64,000 bases of DNA from Variovorax sp. V213 (GCF_041154455.1 NZ_AP028664.1:4775001-4839000); one strand, 5' to 3'; shown: positions 30,001-37,915, counted from the stretch's first letter. Numbers and translations are program-made. The notes: generated from the letters alone by a model not told the origin.

Positions 30001-31764
30001 TCGAAGATGACCGGCGGCCAGCTGCACAAGGTGAACCTGCAGGGCATGAGCGCCATGACCACCATCGCGCTGCCGGTGGACACCACCACGGTGGACACCG
30101 AGAGCCGCGCGCGCGGCGTGGCCAACTACCTGAGCCAGGTGGTGATCTCGCCGGACGGCAGGCGCGCGGTGTTGCCTTCGAAGAAGGACAACATCGTGCG
30201 CGGCCGCTTCCGCGACGGCGCCGACCTGGCGCACGACCAGACCGTGCGCTCCATCCTCTCGCAGGTCGACCTGCAGGCGGCGGCCGAGGTGTTCGGCGAG
30301 CAGATCGACTTCGACGACCGCGCACCCGCGCGCGCTGCGCTCTTCTCTCCATCGGGCGACTACCTGTTCGTGGCGCAGATGGAAGGCAACCGCGTGGCCA
30401 TCGTCGATCCGTACAGCCGCGCGGTGCGCGGCGAGATCAACGCCAGCAGCGCGCCGCACGGCCTCTACCTGGACGCGGCGCGCAAGCGGCTGTTCGTCAA
30501 CAACTTCCTGGCGCGCTCGGTGTCGGTGCACGACGTGGCCTCGGTGCTGTCGTCGGAGACGGCGGCGCCGACCTTCCTGCAGAACGTCTCGACGGTAGCG
30601 CAGGAGCCCATGGCGGCCGCGGCGTTGCGCGGCAAGCAGGTGTTCTACAACGCATCGGACCGTCGCATGAGCAAGGACAACTACCTCTCCTGCGCGAGCT
30701 GCCACGCCGACGGCGGCGACGACGGGATGGTGTGGGACTTCACCCAGCGCGGCGAAGGCCTGCGCCGCACCATCAGCCTCATGGGCCGGCGCGGACTGGG
30801 CCACGGCAAGCTGCACTGGACCGCCAACTTCGACGAGGTGCAGGACTTCGAGAACGACATCCGCAACGAGTTCGGCGGCACCGGCTTTCTCACGAATGCC
30901 GACTTCGCGGCCACGTCCGACCCGCTGGGTGCGCCCAAGGCCGGCAAGAGCGCGCAGCTCGACGATCTCGCGGCCTACCTGAGCTCGCTCAGCAAGTACA
31001 TGCGCAGCCCGGCACGCAATGCGGACGGCAGCCTGAGCGTCGATGCGGCACGGGGCCAGGCGCTGTTCGCCTCGGCGCAGTGCGTGACCTGCCACTCGGG
31101 CGGCACCTTCCGCGACGGCCTCCGGCACGACGTGGGCACGATCCAGGCCTCGTCGGGCAAGGGCATCAACCAGCCACTGGCGGGCGTGGGCTTCGACACG
31201 CCGACGCTGTCGGGTACGTGGAACACGACGGCCTTCTTCCACAACGGACAGGCGGCGACGCTGCAGGACGTGCTCAACAGCGGCCACGGCAATGCCAACA
31301 GCCTGCCTGCCGCCGACGCGGTGGCGATCCGCGAGTACGTCCGCTCGCTGGACACGGCCCCGGCCGTGGTCACGCGGATCCGCTCGGACCACAGCAACCT
31401 GTGCGTCAACATCAAGGGCGCGGCGACCACCAGCGGCACCCCCGCGGTGCAATGGCCCTGCGGCACCGCCGGCAACGAGAAGTTCACGGTGATTTCCATC
31501 ACCGGCGGCTACGTGCAGTTGGTGGCCGAGCACAGCGGCCTGTGCCTGGCGCAGAACGGCACGGCGGCAACCAATGCGCCGGTGGTGCAGCTGGCCTGCT
31601 CGGCGGGCACCACGACCCAGTGGAGCCTGGTGGGCGGGACGATCCGCAACCGGGCCTCCAACTCGTGCCTCGACGTGCCGAACAACTCGACGACGCAGGA
31701 CACCGCATTGATCACCTGGACCTGCAACGGCGGCAACAACCAGAACTGGACCCAGCTTCCGTAG
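27058..31764 (+). CDS. Giant exported mosaic protein: two propellers, Ig-like, LamG, PKD, di-heme cytochrome c and ricin-type lectin
   Basis: A 1568-residue protein with no single known homologue that I recognise. Order: signal peptide (1-22); LVIVD-type propeller (about 60-440, repeats such as GFASLDISDPLNPKVLDSIV); Ig-like SbsA/Big_5 domain (about 442-543); LamG jelly roll (about 545-742, NDGNWHHVVLTRD); PKD domain (about 755-830, FGDGTQTAYSSQPNYTYTYT); YVTN/SMP-30-like propeller (about 840-1170); MauG-like di-heme cytochrome c region with CASCH (1212-1216) and CVTCH (1342-1346), including DTPTLSGTWNTTAFFHNG; and a ricin B beta-trefoil (about 1437-1568) with QW-type repeats. Heme attachment requires periplasmic or outer location. 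GGAG precedes ATG 27058, and a strong terminator follows, so it is probably monocistronic. Role inferred only: carbohydrate-binding redox protein. Confidence 0.85.
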   Translation: MKIRYFLMAFLAPLVTLLTHAAITGVSPMTTLGNMATAVSEAVADPLPLQGPGLGNLTYTSAELFKPVSMITSAAHPLDPAHSSAYESREVPATYPGRKDYGMNAGIMINGYFLTSFAPDSGLGPGGFLLYDVSNPRQIQLVKKIYEPEGRTREFRETHSFGTAKIGGKTYVVLPSINGVEFWDFTDVNDIRQVKKLALPGVNGGDYEDVAWQLWWQAPYLYVASAGRGIFIVDARDPANAVVANRGTGKPNPVPTGELGNFRVGPIFTMGNHMVLTAMESNGGFASLDISDPLNPKVLDSIVGTTPFYYATCFDGRNLHASARNGGAKMYSYDLSDRSRFVAEDNRLVIDEQLYCATQDNYVIQGAQTRIHKVDVSNPLNHVEVGRGSILREDDPNFSHSDNGQVAMFGNLVFVGNDHGSGSGFIVHSVDPDTTKPEVKQVSPANGAKQQALTSRIGLGMTDSIRPESVNSNTFIVRPVGGNTLAGTYSVQLGIINFHPEQPLQPGTSYEVFLPANGVKDYAGNAIGADYKSTFNTGNATDINLMHYWTLAGNLSDQIGNNNGTPASGDAFESIGMNFANRTAGVPLKNDSVATVLGGTASMSFYMKTTQAGGANSWTAPGIFGRDQSGGADDVFWGWLDNGGRIKLSVGNDAGTASTAAVNDGNWHHVVLTRDAASGAQAVYVDGVKTTSAGLTGNKGLSNKFSLLGQIQGNAALFKGTLAEVRVYGRVLSDTEVGTLRAQTIIGDPGIGGGPKIVNGQLVFNPATLSSSGAQFRWNFGDGTQTAYSSQPNYTYTYTRPGHFTVTLTVKDANGRETFYTYNLTVIIPVTARAPTHTTNIAGDANSVYSVNPDSGTVAAIDAQTLAKRWEVRVGDEPKTLAVGPDGRIWVTVQGEDKLVALSAADGSVSATVPLAYGSGPYGVAFTPDGAKGLLTLESKAVLMSFDPSNGATTGAVALEGNLRGIAVNSDSQVAYVTRFKSKMTGGQLHKVNLQGMSAMTTIALPVDTTTVDTESRARGVANYLSQVVISPDGRRAVLPSKKDNIVRGRFRDGADLAHDQTVRSILSQVDLQAAAEVFGEQIDFDDRAPARAALFSPSGDYLFVAQMEGNRVAIVDPYSRAVRGEINASSAPHGLYLDAARKRLFVNNFLARSVSVHDVASVLSSETAAPTFLQNVSTVAQEPMAAAALRGKQVFYNASDRRMSKDNYLSCASCHADGGDDGMVWDFTQRGEGLRRTISLMGRRGLGHGKLHWTANFDEVQDFENDIRNEFGGTGFLTNADFAATSDPLGAPKAGKSAQLDDLAAYLSSLSKYMRSPARNADGSLSVDAARGQALFASAQCVTCHSGGTFRDGLRHDVGTIQASSGKGINQPLAGVGFDTPTLSGTWNTTAFFHNGQAATLQDVLNSGHGNANSLPAADAVAIREYVRSLDTAPAVVTRIRSDHSNLCVNIKGAATTSGTPAVQWPCGTAGNEKFTVISITGGYVQLVAEHSGLCLAQNGTAATNAPVVQLACSAGTTTQWSLVGGTIRNRASNSCLDVPNNSTTQDTALITWTCNGGNNQNWTQLP

Positions 31765-31781
31765 CGCCGCGACGTTCCACG

Positions 31782-31814
31782 AAAGGCCGGCCGTTTCGAC
31801 GGCCGGCTTTTTTT
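31782..31814 (+). terminator. Rho-independent terminator of the mosaic-protein gene
   Basis: A nine-base perfect stem, GCCGGCCGT (31786-31794) and ACGGCCGGC (31799-31807), with a TTCG tetraloop, is followed by seven T residues (31808-31814). It lies 21 bases after the mosaic-protein stop and is the strongest terminator in the window. It separates that gene from the c-subunit gene. Confidence 0.92.
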
Positions 31815-31907
31815 CGCCTTGCCCATGACCTCCCACGTCATGGACCGCACGCACCCGCTCTGGGAAAGTACCTCCATCGATCAATCAACCACCCAGGAGA
31901 AAACACC

Positions 31908-32147
31908 ATGACCGGCTTCAACATCCTTCCCCTCGCAGTCGCCTTGCTGATCGGCGTCGCCGCCCTCGGTTCGTGCCTGGGCATCGGGCTGGTCGGCCAG
32001 AAGTTTCTCGAAAGCACCGCGCGCCAGCCCGAGCTGGTCGACACGCTGCAGACCAAGTTCTTCCTGGTGGCGGGCGTGACTGACGGCGCCTTCATCATCG
32101 CCACCGGCATCGCCCTCTGGTTCGCGACCGCGAATCCTTTTGGCTGA
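31908..32147 (+). CDS. atpE: Orphan F-type ATP synthase subunit c
   Basis: A 79-residue proteolipid of the F0 c-ring. Two hydrophobic helices flank the polar loop ESTARQPELVDTLQ containing the invariant RQP. The glycine-rich helix 1 reads LGSCLGIGLVG, and the ion-binding carboxylate is D59 in AGVTDGAFII, equivalent to E. coli Asp61. All residues needed to form a c-ring appear present, yet no other atp gene is nearby. The usual atpBEFHAGDC cluster must be elsewhere, so this is probably a second, divergent copy. An AGGAG site precedes ATG 31908. It stands between a terminator and the liv promoter, so it is likely its own transcription unit. Confidence 0.88.
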   Translation: MTGFNILPLAVALLIGVAALGSCLGIGLVGQKFLESTARQPELVDTLQTKFFLVAGVTDGAFIIATGIALWFATANPFG

Positions 32148-32185
32148 TCACCAGGCTCCGCGCACCAGGAAGTGACACGGAGCAC

Positions 32186-32200
32186 TGGCACCATTCGTGC
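32186..32200 (+). promoter_or_regulatory. Candidate sigma-54 (-24/-12) promoter of the liv operon
   Basis: TGGCACCATTCGTGC matches the TGGCAC-N5-TTGC consensus at all but one of the fixed -24/-12 bases, and has the obligatory GG-N10-GC spacing (GG 32187-32188, GC 32199-32200). It lies 124 bases before the binding-protein start. Nitrogen-regulated control of amino-acid or amide uptake would fit sigma-54, but a single match can arise by chance. Confidence 0.5.
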
Positions 32201-32208
32201 TAGCACCG

Positions 32209-32236
32209 TTGACACCGAATTGTTTATGGTTAAAGT
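32209..32236 (+). promoter_or_regulatory. Candidate sigma-70 promoter of the liv operon
   Basis: A perfect TTGACA (32209-32214) and a TAAAGT -10 element (32231-32236, four of six consensus bases) are spaced by 16 bases in an unusually AT-rich stretch. It lies about 90 bases before the binding-protein start. Confidence 0.55.
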
Positions 32237-32323
32237 ATTTAGCTATCAACGGTTCGCTGTCTTTGGTGCTGCATGGCGCGGCACCAGGGGCATCGTTTCA
32301 CCCTTCCTTTGCCCGGAGAATCC

Positions 32324-33529
32324 ATGAGCCACCCGTCCCCGAAGTCGCCCGCGCTGCCGCGCACCCTGCTTTCGCTGCTGCTCTGTGGCGCGGCCCTTGG
32401 CGGGGCGGCATCCGCCATGGGCGCGCCCGTGAAGGTGGGCCTGGCGCTCGACATCTCGGGCCCCTTCGCGGCCTTGGGCGCCGAGGCGCGCGACGGCTTT
32501 GCGCTCGGCATCAAGCAGCTGGGCGGCAAGCTCGGCGGGCAGGACGTGGAGTTCGTGCAGGCCGACATGGCCGGCAGCCCCGACCAGGCCAAGCAGCTGG
32601 TCGACCGCATGATCCAGCGCGACAAGATCGACATCTTCAGCGGCCCCATCGGCTCCAACGTGGCGCTGGCCGTAGGCCCGACGCTGTTCAACGCCAAGGT
32701 GCCTTACCTCTCGGCCAATGCCGGCCCGAGCCAGTTCGCGGGCGCCCAGTGCAATGCGTACTTCTTCGGCACCGCCTACCAGAACGACCAGTTCCATGAA
32801 GCCGCCGGCAAGTTCGCACAAGACCGCGGCTTCAAGAAGACGGTGCTGATCGCCCCCAACTATCCCGCCGGCAAAGATGCGCTGGGCGGCTTCAAGCGCC
32901 AGTTCAAGGGCCAGGTGGCCGACGAGCTCTACACCAAGCTCGGCCAGATCGACTACGCCGCCGAACTCGCGCAGCTGCGCGCGGCCAAGCCCGACTCGAT
33001 CTACTTCTTCCTGCCCGGCGCGATGGGCATCAACTTCATCAAGCAGTTCGTGGGCGCGGGCCTGTCGAAAGACATCACCCTGGTGACCAGCGGCTTCTCG
33101 GCCGACGAGGACGTGATCGGCGCCGTGGGCGAGCCGATGCTCGGCTTGTTCAACACCTCGCACTGGGCGCACGACCTGGACAACGCCGCCAACAAGGCCT
33201 TCGTGGCCGCGTTCCGCAAGGAATACAACGGCCGCTATCCGTCGGTGTATGCGGCGCAGGCGTACGACGCAATCCTCGCGATGGACGCCGCGGTGAAGCA
33301 ATCGGGCGGCAACGCGCAGAACCGCGAAGCCGTGGTCGCCGCGCTGAAGAAGGCCAACTATGCCTCGACGCGCGGCAGCTTCAAGTACGCGAACAACCAT
33401 TACCCGGTCGAGAACTTCTACCTGCGCGTGATCGGCAAGGATGCACAGGGCAAGGTCACGAACAAGCTGATCAACACGGTTCTCACGAACTACGGCGACT
33501 CGTACGCCGACAAGTGCTCATTGAAATAG
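32324..33529 (+). CDS. Branched-chain amino acid/amide-type ABC substrate-binding protein
   Basis: A 401-residue periplasmic binding protein of the Peripla_BP_6 (LivK) class. A signal peptide (about 1-33, LLSLLLCGAALGGAASAMGA) precedes APVKVGLALDISGPFAALGA, the typical N-terminal strand. Further family segments are FVQADMAGSPDQAKQLVDRM and ANAGPSQFAG. ATG 32324 is chosen because GGAGA lies upstream and the signal peptide begins there; the open frame starts 51 bases earlier. It heads a five-gene uptake operon. The true ligand could be an amino acid, amide, urea or an aromatic acid; sequence does not decide. Confidence 0.9.
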   Translation: MSHPSPKSPALPRTLLSLLLCGAALGGAASAMGAPVKVGLALDISGPFAALGAEARDGFALGIKQLGGKLGGQDVEFVQADMAGSPDQAKQLVDRMIQRDKIDIFSGPIGSNVALAVGPTLFNAKVPYLSANAGPSQFAGAQCNAYFFGTAYQNDQFHEAAGKFAQDRGFKKTVLIAPNYPAGKDALGGFKRQFKGQVADELYTKLGQIDYAAELAQLRAAKPDSIYFFLPGAMGINFIKQFVGAGLSKDITLVTSGFSADEDVIGAVGEPMLGLFNTSHWAHDLDNAANKAFVAAFRKEYNGRYPSVYAAQAYDAILAMDAAVKQSGGNAQNREAVVAALKKANYASTRGSFKYANNHYPVENFYLRVIGKDAQGKVTNKLINTVLTNYGDSYADKCSLK

Positions 33530-33627
33530 GCTCGCCCCCAGGCTGCGCGCACTTCGTGTCGCTTCTCCCTCCCCCTGCCGGGGGCAACACCAGAGGCCCG
33601 GCGGAGCCGGTTCCTCGGTGTTTCCCG
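33530..33627. repeat. REP-like intergenic element, copy 1
   Basis: A 98-base GC-rich element directly abutting the binding-protein stop. It shares the order GCGCACTTCGTGTCGCTTC, then CCCCCT-GGGGGCAACACCAG, then GGCCCGG, AGCCGGTTCC and CGGTGTTTC with a second copy at 47670-47766, at roughly 85 percent identity by eye. The central CCCCC/GGGGG forms a small hairpin. It may act as a terminator, mRNA-stability element or RAYT-mobilised REP. A third of the operon (permeases and ATPases) lies beyond it, so any termination must be partial. Confidence 0.8.
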
Positions 33628-33656
33628 AATGAAATGCGGGCAATTCATTTGATCCT

Positions 33657-34577
33657 ATGAGTGGAATTCTTGTTCTAGAGCAGCTGCTCAATGGCCTCGG
33701 CTACGGGCTGATGCTGTTCCTGCTGGCGGCCGGGCTCACGCTGGTGTTCGGCATCATGGACGTGCTGAACCTCGCGCATGGCTCGCTGTTCATGTCGGGC
33801 GCCTACGTGGCGGCCGAGGCGCACACGCGCACAGGCTCGTTCACGGCGGCCATCGTCATTGCGGTGGTGGTCACCGTCGTGGTGGCGCTGCTGCTCGAAG
33901 TGCTGCTGATGCGCCGCCTCTACACACGCGATCACCTCGCGCAGGTGCTCGCCACCTTGGGCGTGATCCTGGTGGCCGACGACATCGTGACGATGGCCTG
34001 GGGACCCTCGCCCGTGATGGCGCCGACACCCGCAGCGCTTTCGGGGCCGGTGAACCTGATCGACGGCTTGCCGTACCCGGCGTACCGGCTGGTCATCCTG
34101 GTCGGCGGGCTGCTGGTGGCGCTCGCGCTCTACCTGCTGGTCAATCACACGCGCATCGGCATGCGGGTGCGGGCGGGCGCTTCGGACCGGCCGATGGCCG
34201 AATTGATGGGCGTGCGTGTGGGCCGAATCTTCAACGGCGTGTTCCTGCTCGGCGCCGCGCTGGCCGCGTTGGCGGGCGCGCTGATGGGGCCGATCGTCGC
34301 GGTGCAGGTCGGCATGGGCGAGGCCATCCTGATCCCCGCGCTGGTGGTGCTGGTGATAGGCGGCATCGGTTCGGTGCGCGGCGCCTTCGTGGCCGCACTG
34401 CTGGTGGGCGTGGTCGACACCATCGGCCGCGCCTTCGTGCCGATGCTGCTGCGCGCCACGCTGCCGCCCGCCACGGCCGCCGACCTGGGGCCGCTGTTCG
34501 CCGAAGTCGCGATGTACGCGCTGATGGTGGCCGTCTTGATCTTCCGGCCTTCGGGCCTGTTCTCGGCACGCGCATGA
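33657..34577 (+). CDS. livH: Branched-chain-type ABC transporter permease (LivH-like)
   Basis: A 306-residue inner-membrane permease with about eight helices. The LivH signature LLAAGLTLVFGIMDVLNLAHG is at the N-terminus, and the cytoplasmic coupling region includes GMRVRAGASDRPMAELMGVR and LVIGGIGSVRGAFVAALLVG. It forms the transmembrane pore with the next gene product. The next ATG overlaps its stop (ATGA). The gene starts 127 bases after the binding-protein gene because a REP-like element intervenes. Confidence 0.93.
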   Translation: MSGILVLEQLLNGLGYGLMLFLLAAGLTLVFGIMDVLNLAHGSLFMSGAYVAAEAHTRTGSFTAAIVIAVVVTVVVALLLEVLLMRRLYTRDHLAQVLATLGVILVADDIVTMAWGPSPVMAPTPAALSGPVNLIDGLPYPAYRLVILVGGLLVALALYLLVNHTRIGMRVRAGASDRPMAELMGVRVGRIFNGVFLLGAALAALAGALMGPIVAVQVGMGEAILIPALVVLVIGGIGSVRGAFVAALLVGVVDTIGRAFVPMLLRATLPPATAADLGPLFAEVAMYALMVAVLIFRPSGLFSARA

Positions 34578-35560
34578 AATCTTCCTCACGCTATACCGGC
34601 CTCGGGCTGCTCCTGCTGCTGCTCGCGGCCTTTCCGCTGGTCGCGCCGCTGTTCGGGCTCGAGTTCTACATCGGCTTCGTGCGGCGCGTGCTCGTCGTGG
34701 CGCTGGCCGCGGCCAGCCTCAACTTCATCCTCGGCTTCGGCGGCATGGTGGCGCTCGGGCATGCGGGCTTCATCGGCATGGGCGCCTACACGGTGGTGGC
34801 GCTCAGCGACGCGGGCGTGATGTCGGCGTGGGTGATGTGGCCGGCTGCCGCGCTCGTCGCCGGCCTCGTCGCGGCGCTGATCGGCATGGTGGCGCTGCGC
34901 ACGCGCGGCGTGTACTTCATCATGACCACGCTGGCGTTCGCGCAGATGCTGTACTTCGTGGTGGTGTCGCTGCGGCGCTATGGCGGCGACGACGGCTACA
35001 CGCTGATGAGCCGGCCGACGCTGCTGCCCGGCCTCGACCTGGGCAACGAGTCGAACTTCTATTGGGTGGTGCTGGTCCTGGTTGCGCTCGCGCTCTGGTG
35101 GCTGCACCGCGCGACGCAATCGCGCTTCGGCCATGCGCTGATGGGCATCCGCGACAACGAGACGCGCATGCGGGCGCTGGGCTATCCGGTGTTCAGGCTG
35201 CAGCTGGTAGCCTTTGCGATTGCCGGCGCCATCGCGGGACTGGCCGGCGCGCTGCTCGCGGGCGGCAATGGTTTCGTGAGCCCGGCAACGATGCACTGGA
35301 CGCAATCGGCCACGCTGCTGGTGATGGTCGTCATCGGTGGGCTCGGTCGCGGCTGGGGCGGGCCTGTGGGCGCCGTGGTCTGGCTGGTGCTCGAGGAAGC
35401 ATTGAAGCAGCACACGGAGCATTGGCACATGCCGCTGGGCTTGCTGCTGATTGCTGTCGCGTTGTGGGCGCCGAAGGGACTTGCGGCTCTCTATCGACGC
35501 CGCTCGCCCCTCACCCCAGCCCTCTCCCCTGAGGGGCGAGGGAGCAAGGCAACAACATGA
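34574..35560 (+). CDS. livM: Branched-chain-type ABC transporter permease (LivM-like) with REP-encoded tail
   Basis: A 328-residue second permease with about ten helices. NFILGFGGMVALGHAGFIGM and the coupling loop GHALMGIRDNETRMRALGYP are LivM-typical. The natural protein seems to end near ALYRRR; the last 18 codons (SPLTPALSPEGRGSKATT) are encoded by a REP-like palindrome at 35503-35540. This peptide is what such repeats encode in one frame, so the tail is probably a neutral extension gained by insertion. Its stop overlaps the start of the next gene (ATGA), so the repeat lies inside a coupled junction. Confidence 0.92.
   Translation: MKSSSRYTGLGLLLLLLAAFPLVAPLFGLEFYIGFVRRVLVVALAAASLNFILGFGGMVALGHAGFIGMGAYTVVALSDAGVMSAWVMWPAAALVAGLVAALIGMVALRTRGVYFIMTTLAFAQMLYFVVVSLRRYGGDDGYTLMSRPTLLPGLDLGNESNFYWVVLVLVALALWWLHRATQSRFGHALMGIRDNETRMRALGYPVFRLQLVAFAIAGAIAGLAGALLAGGNGFVSPATMHWTQSATLLVMVVIGGLGRGWGGPVGAVVWLVLEEALKQHTEHWHMPLGLLLIAVALWAPKGLAALYRRRSPLTPALSPEGRGSKATT
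35503..35540. repeat. REP-like palindrome inside the end of livM
   Basis: A perfect 11-base inverted repeat, CTCGCCCCTCA (35503-35513) and TGAGGGGCGAG (35530-35540), with a 16-base pyrimidine-rich loop. It is of the CCTCACCCCAGCCCTCTCC type, common in intergenic DNA of beta- and gammaproteobacteria. A variant occurs at 53181-53220. Here it is translated as the C-terminal tail of the LivM-like permease. Confidence 0.85.
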
Positions 35561-36308
35561 GTCTTTTCAGAATCGAAGGGTTGGTCAGGCGCTTCGGCGG
35601 CTTGCTCGCGACCGACCATGTGAACCTGACCGTGGAGCGCGGTGAAGTGCATGCGCTCATCGGGCCGAACGGCGCAGGCAAGACCACGCTGGTGAACCTG
35701 ATCACCGGCCTGCTCAAGGCCGACGCCGGGCGCATCCTGCTCGATGAGAAGGACATCACCGGCTTCAAGGACCACCAGCGGGTGGCGGCCGGCATGTCGC
35801 GCTGCTTCCAGGTGACGCGCGTGTTCGCCAGGGAAACCGTGCACGACAACCTCATGCTCGCGGCGCAGGCCCATGCGGGCAGCAGCCTGCGCTTCATGGC
35901 GCCGCGTGCAAAGGAACACGACCTGGTCGAACGCGCCGTGGCGCTGGCCGACCGCGTGGGCCTGGGCAGCGAACGCCACCGCATCGCGGGCACGCTGCCG
36001 CACGGCGCACAGCGCGCGCTCGACGTGGCGCTGGCGCTCGCGGCCGAACCCAAGTTGCTGCTGCTCGACGAACCGATGGCCGGCATGGGCCCCGACGAAT
36101 CTGCACGCATGGTCGAGCTGATCGAATCGCTGCGCGAGTCGATGGCGATCCTGCTGATCGAACACGACATGGACGCGGTGTTCCGCCTCGCCGACCGGCT
36201 CACGGTGCTGGTGCAGGGCCGCGTGCTGATGAGCGGCACCGCCGACGAAGTGCGGGGCCACCCCGATGTGCAGGCGGTCTATCTCGGGACGGAAGCAGAG
36301 GGGCACGC

Positions 36309-36312
<4 letters not shown>
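35557..36312 (+). CDS. livG: Branched-chain-type ABC transporter ATPase (LivG-like)
   Basis: A 251-residue ABC ATPase. Walker A is GPNGAGKTTLVNLI and Walker B is LLLLDEPMAGM. The linker signature is LPHGAQRALDVALAL, a degenerate form of LSGGQQR with Pro-His-Gly in place of Ser-Gly-Gly, which several LivG relatives show. The N-terminal FRIEGLVRRFGGLLATDHVN and the helical-domain segment VARCFQ-like MSRCFQVTRVF are also family-typical. It begins within the stop of livM and is followed, overlapped by four bases, by livF. Confidence 0.92.
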
Positions 36313-37028
<716 letters not shown>

Positions 37029-37039
37029 ATATCGTTTCG

Positions 37040-37648
37040 CTACCGCGGACGGCATGCCAGAAAGTTGGCCCACGTCACGTTGTCGCGGCCGATCCACTGG
37101 CTGTCCCAGTGCGTGCGCAGGCCCGCCGCTGCGAGCGCTTCGGCGAACCGGTCCTTCGCCCAGTACACGGTCTGGTAGTCGCCGTTCGTCTCGCCTTCGC
37201 CGATGCGCATGGCCGCCAGGAAAACCCCGCCGGGCTCGAGTGCGCCGAACACCTTGCGCAGGACCGGACCGATCTGCTCGCGATCGACATGGATCAGCAC
37301 GCACATCGCGAGGATCGCGCTGTAGGGCCCGCCCAATGCATCCGTGACGACGTTGAGCAGTTCGCCCTTCTTGCCGCGCTCGGCCTGCAGATCGAGAAAC
37401 GCCTGAACCGCATCGGTGCGCCTGACGACCCCGCCCAGGGCCTCGACGAAGTCGGCGTCCTGCCCCGATCCGGAACCGATCTCGAGCACGGCGCCGCCGG
37501 CGGGCACGAGCTGCATCATCCGGCGCAGCGCATCCTCGATCTCGGGTGGCCGGTGGCCCGCCACGATCGCGTTGTATTCGCGGGCGGACGCTTCGTAGGA
37601 CTCGATGGTGCGGTGCATGTTCTTCAGCACCGGGGCGGGAATTTTCAT
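37040..37648 (-). CDS. Class I SAM-dependent methyltransferase
   Basis: A 202-residue cytoplasmic Rossmann-fold methyltransferase. The SAM-binding motif I is VLEIGSGSGQDADFVEALGG, followed by the acidic ribose contact RRTDAVQAFL. Motif post-I AILAMCVLIHV and FGALEPGGVFLAAMRIGEGE complete the fold. The ATG at 37646-37648 is preceded by AAAGG and is preferred over an in-frame GTG two codons upstream. It lies at the end of two converging units. The substrate is unknown; the close similarity in layout to small-molecule methyltransferases is only a class-level statement. Confidence 0.85.
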   Translation of the reverse strand: MKIPAPVLKNMHRTIESYEASAREYNAIVAGHRPPEIEDALRRMMQLVPAGGAVLEIGSGSGQDADFVEALGGVVRRTDAVQAFLDLQAERGKKGELLNVVTDALGGPYSAILAMCVLIHVDREQIGPVLRKVFGALEPGGVFLAAMRIGEGETNGDYQTVYWAKDRFAEALAAAGLRTHWDSQWIGRDNVTWANFLACRPR

Positions 37649-37915
37649 GAGCACCTTTCCGCTCCATCGGACATCCGACGGGATCTGGAAAGGCTAGATG
37701 CAAGGCTCCACCCGGCTCATGAGGAAAATCACCTACCTCATTCGGGCGCCGTGTCGAGCCGCAGGATCAGGTCCTGGCTGGCCTGGTTGAGGCCGGTGAC
37801 CTCGACCACGCCGGGGCGCGTGCACAGGACACCGGGTACTCCCCTCCGCGAATGTCCGCTCTGACGAACGATCCCGTCGGCGGGATCGCGCCCTGAATCG
37901 CGCCTGAAAAACGCC
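37649..37915. other. Intergenic region with a possible gene remnant
   Basis: No intact gene is visible in these 267 bases. On the minus strand, 37738-37830 reads as TRPGVVEVTGLNQASQDLILRLDTAPE before a stop (split here as TRPGVVEVTGLNQ and ASQDLILRLDTAPE), which has the look of a real protein C-terminus. Upstream of it the frame loses coding sense. This may be a decayed gene end; the family is not recognised. Confidence 0.3.

Noticed and set aside
25666..31884. A 2072-codon open frame on the minus strand across the mosaic-protein gene
   Set aside because: It is the antisense of well-supported plus-strand genes with clear domains and CxxCH motifs. High-GC DNA gives long stop-free antisense frames, and its His/Arg/Val-rich composition shows no domain.
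31908..32147. Part of an N-ATPase or V-type ATPase operon
   Set aside because: No atpQ, atpR, A- or B-type catalytic subunit genes are adjacent; the sequence matches the ordinary two-helix F-type c subunit.
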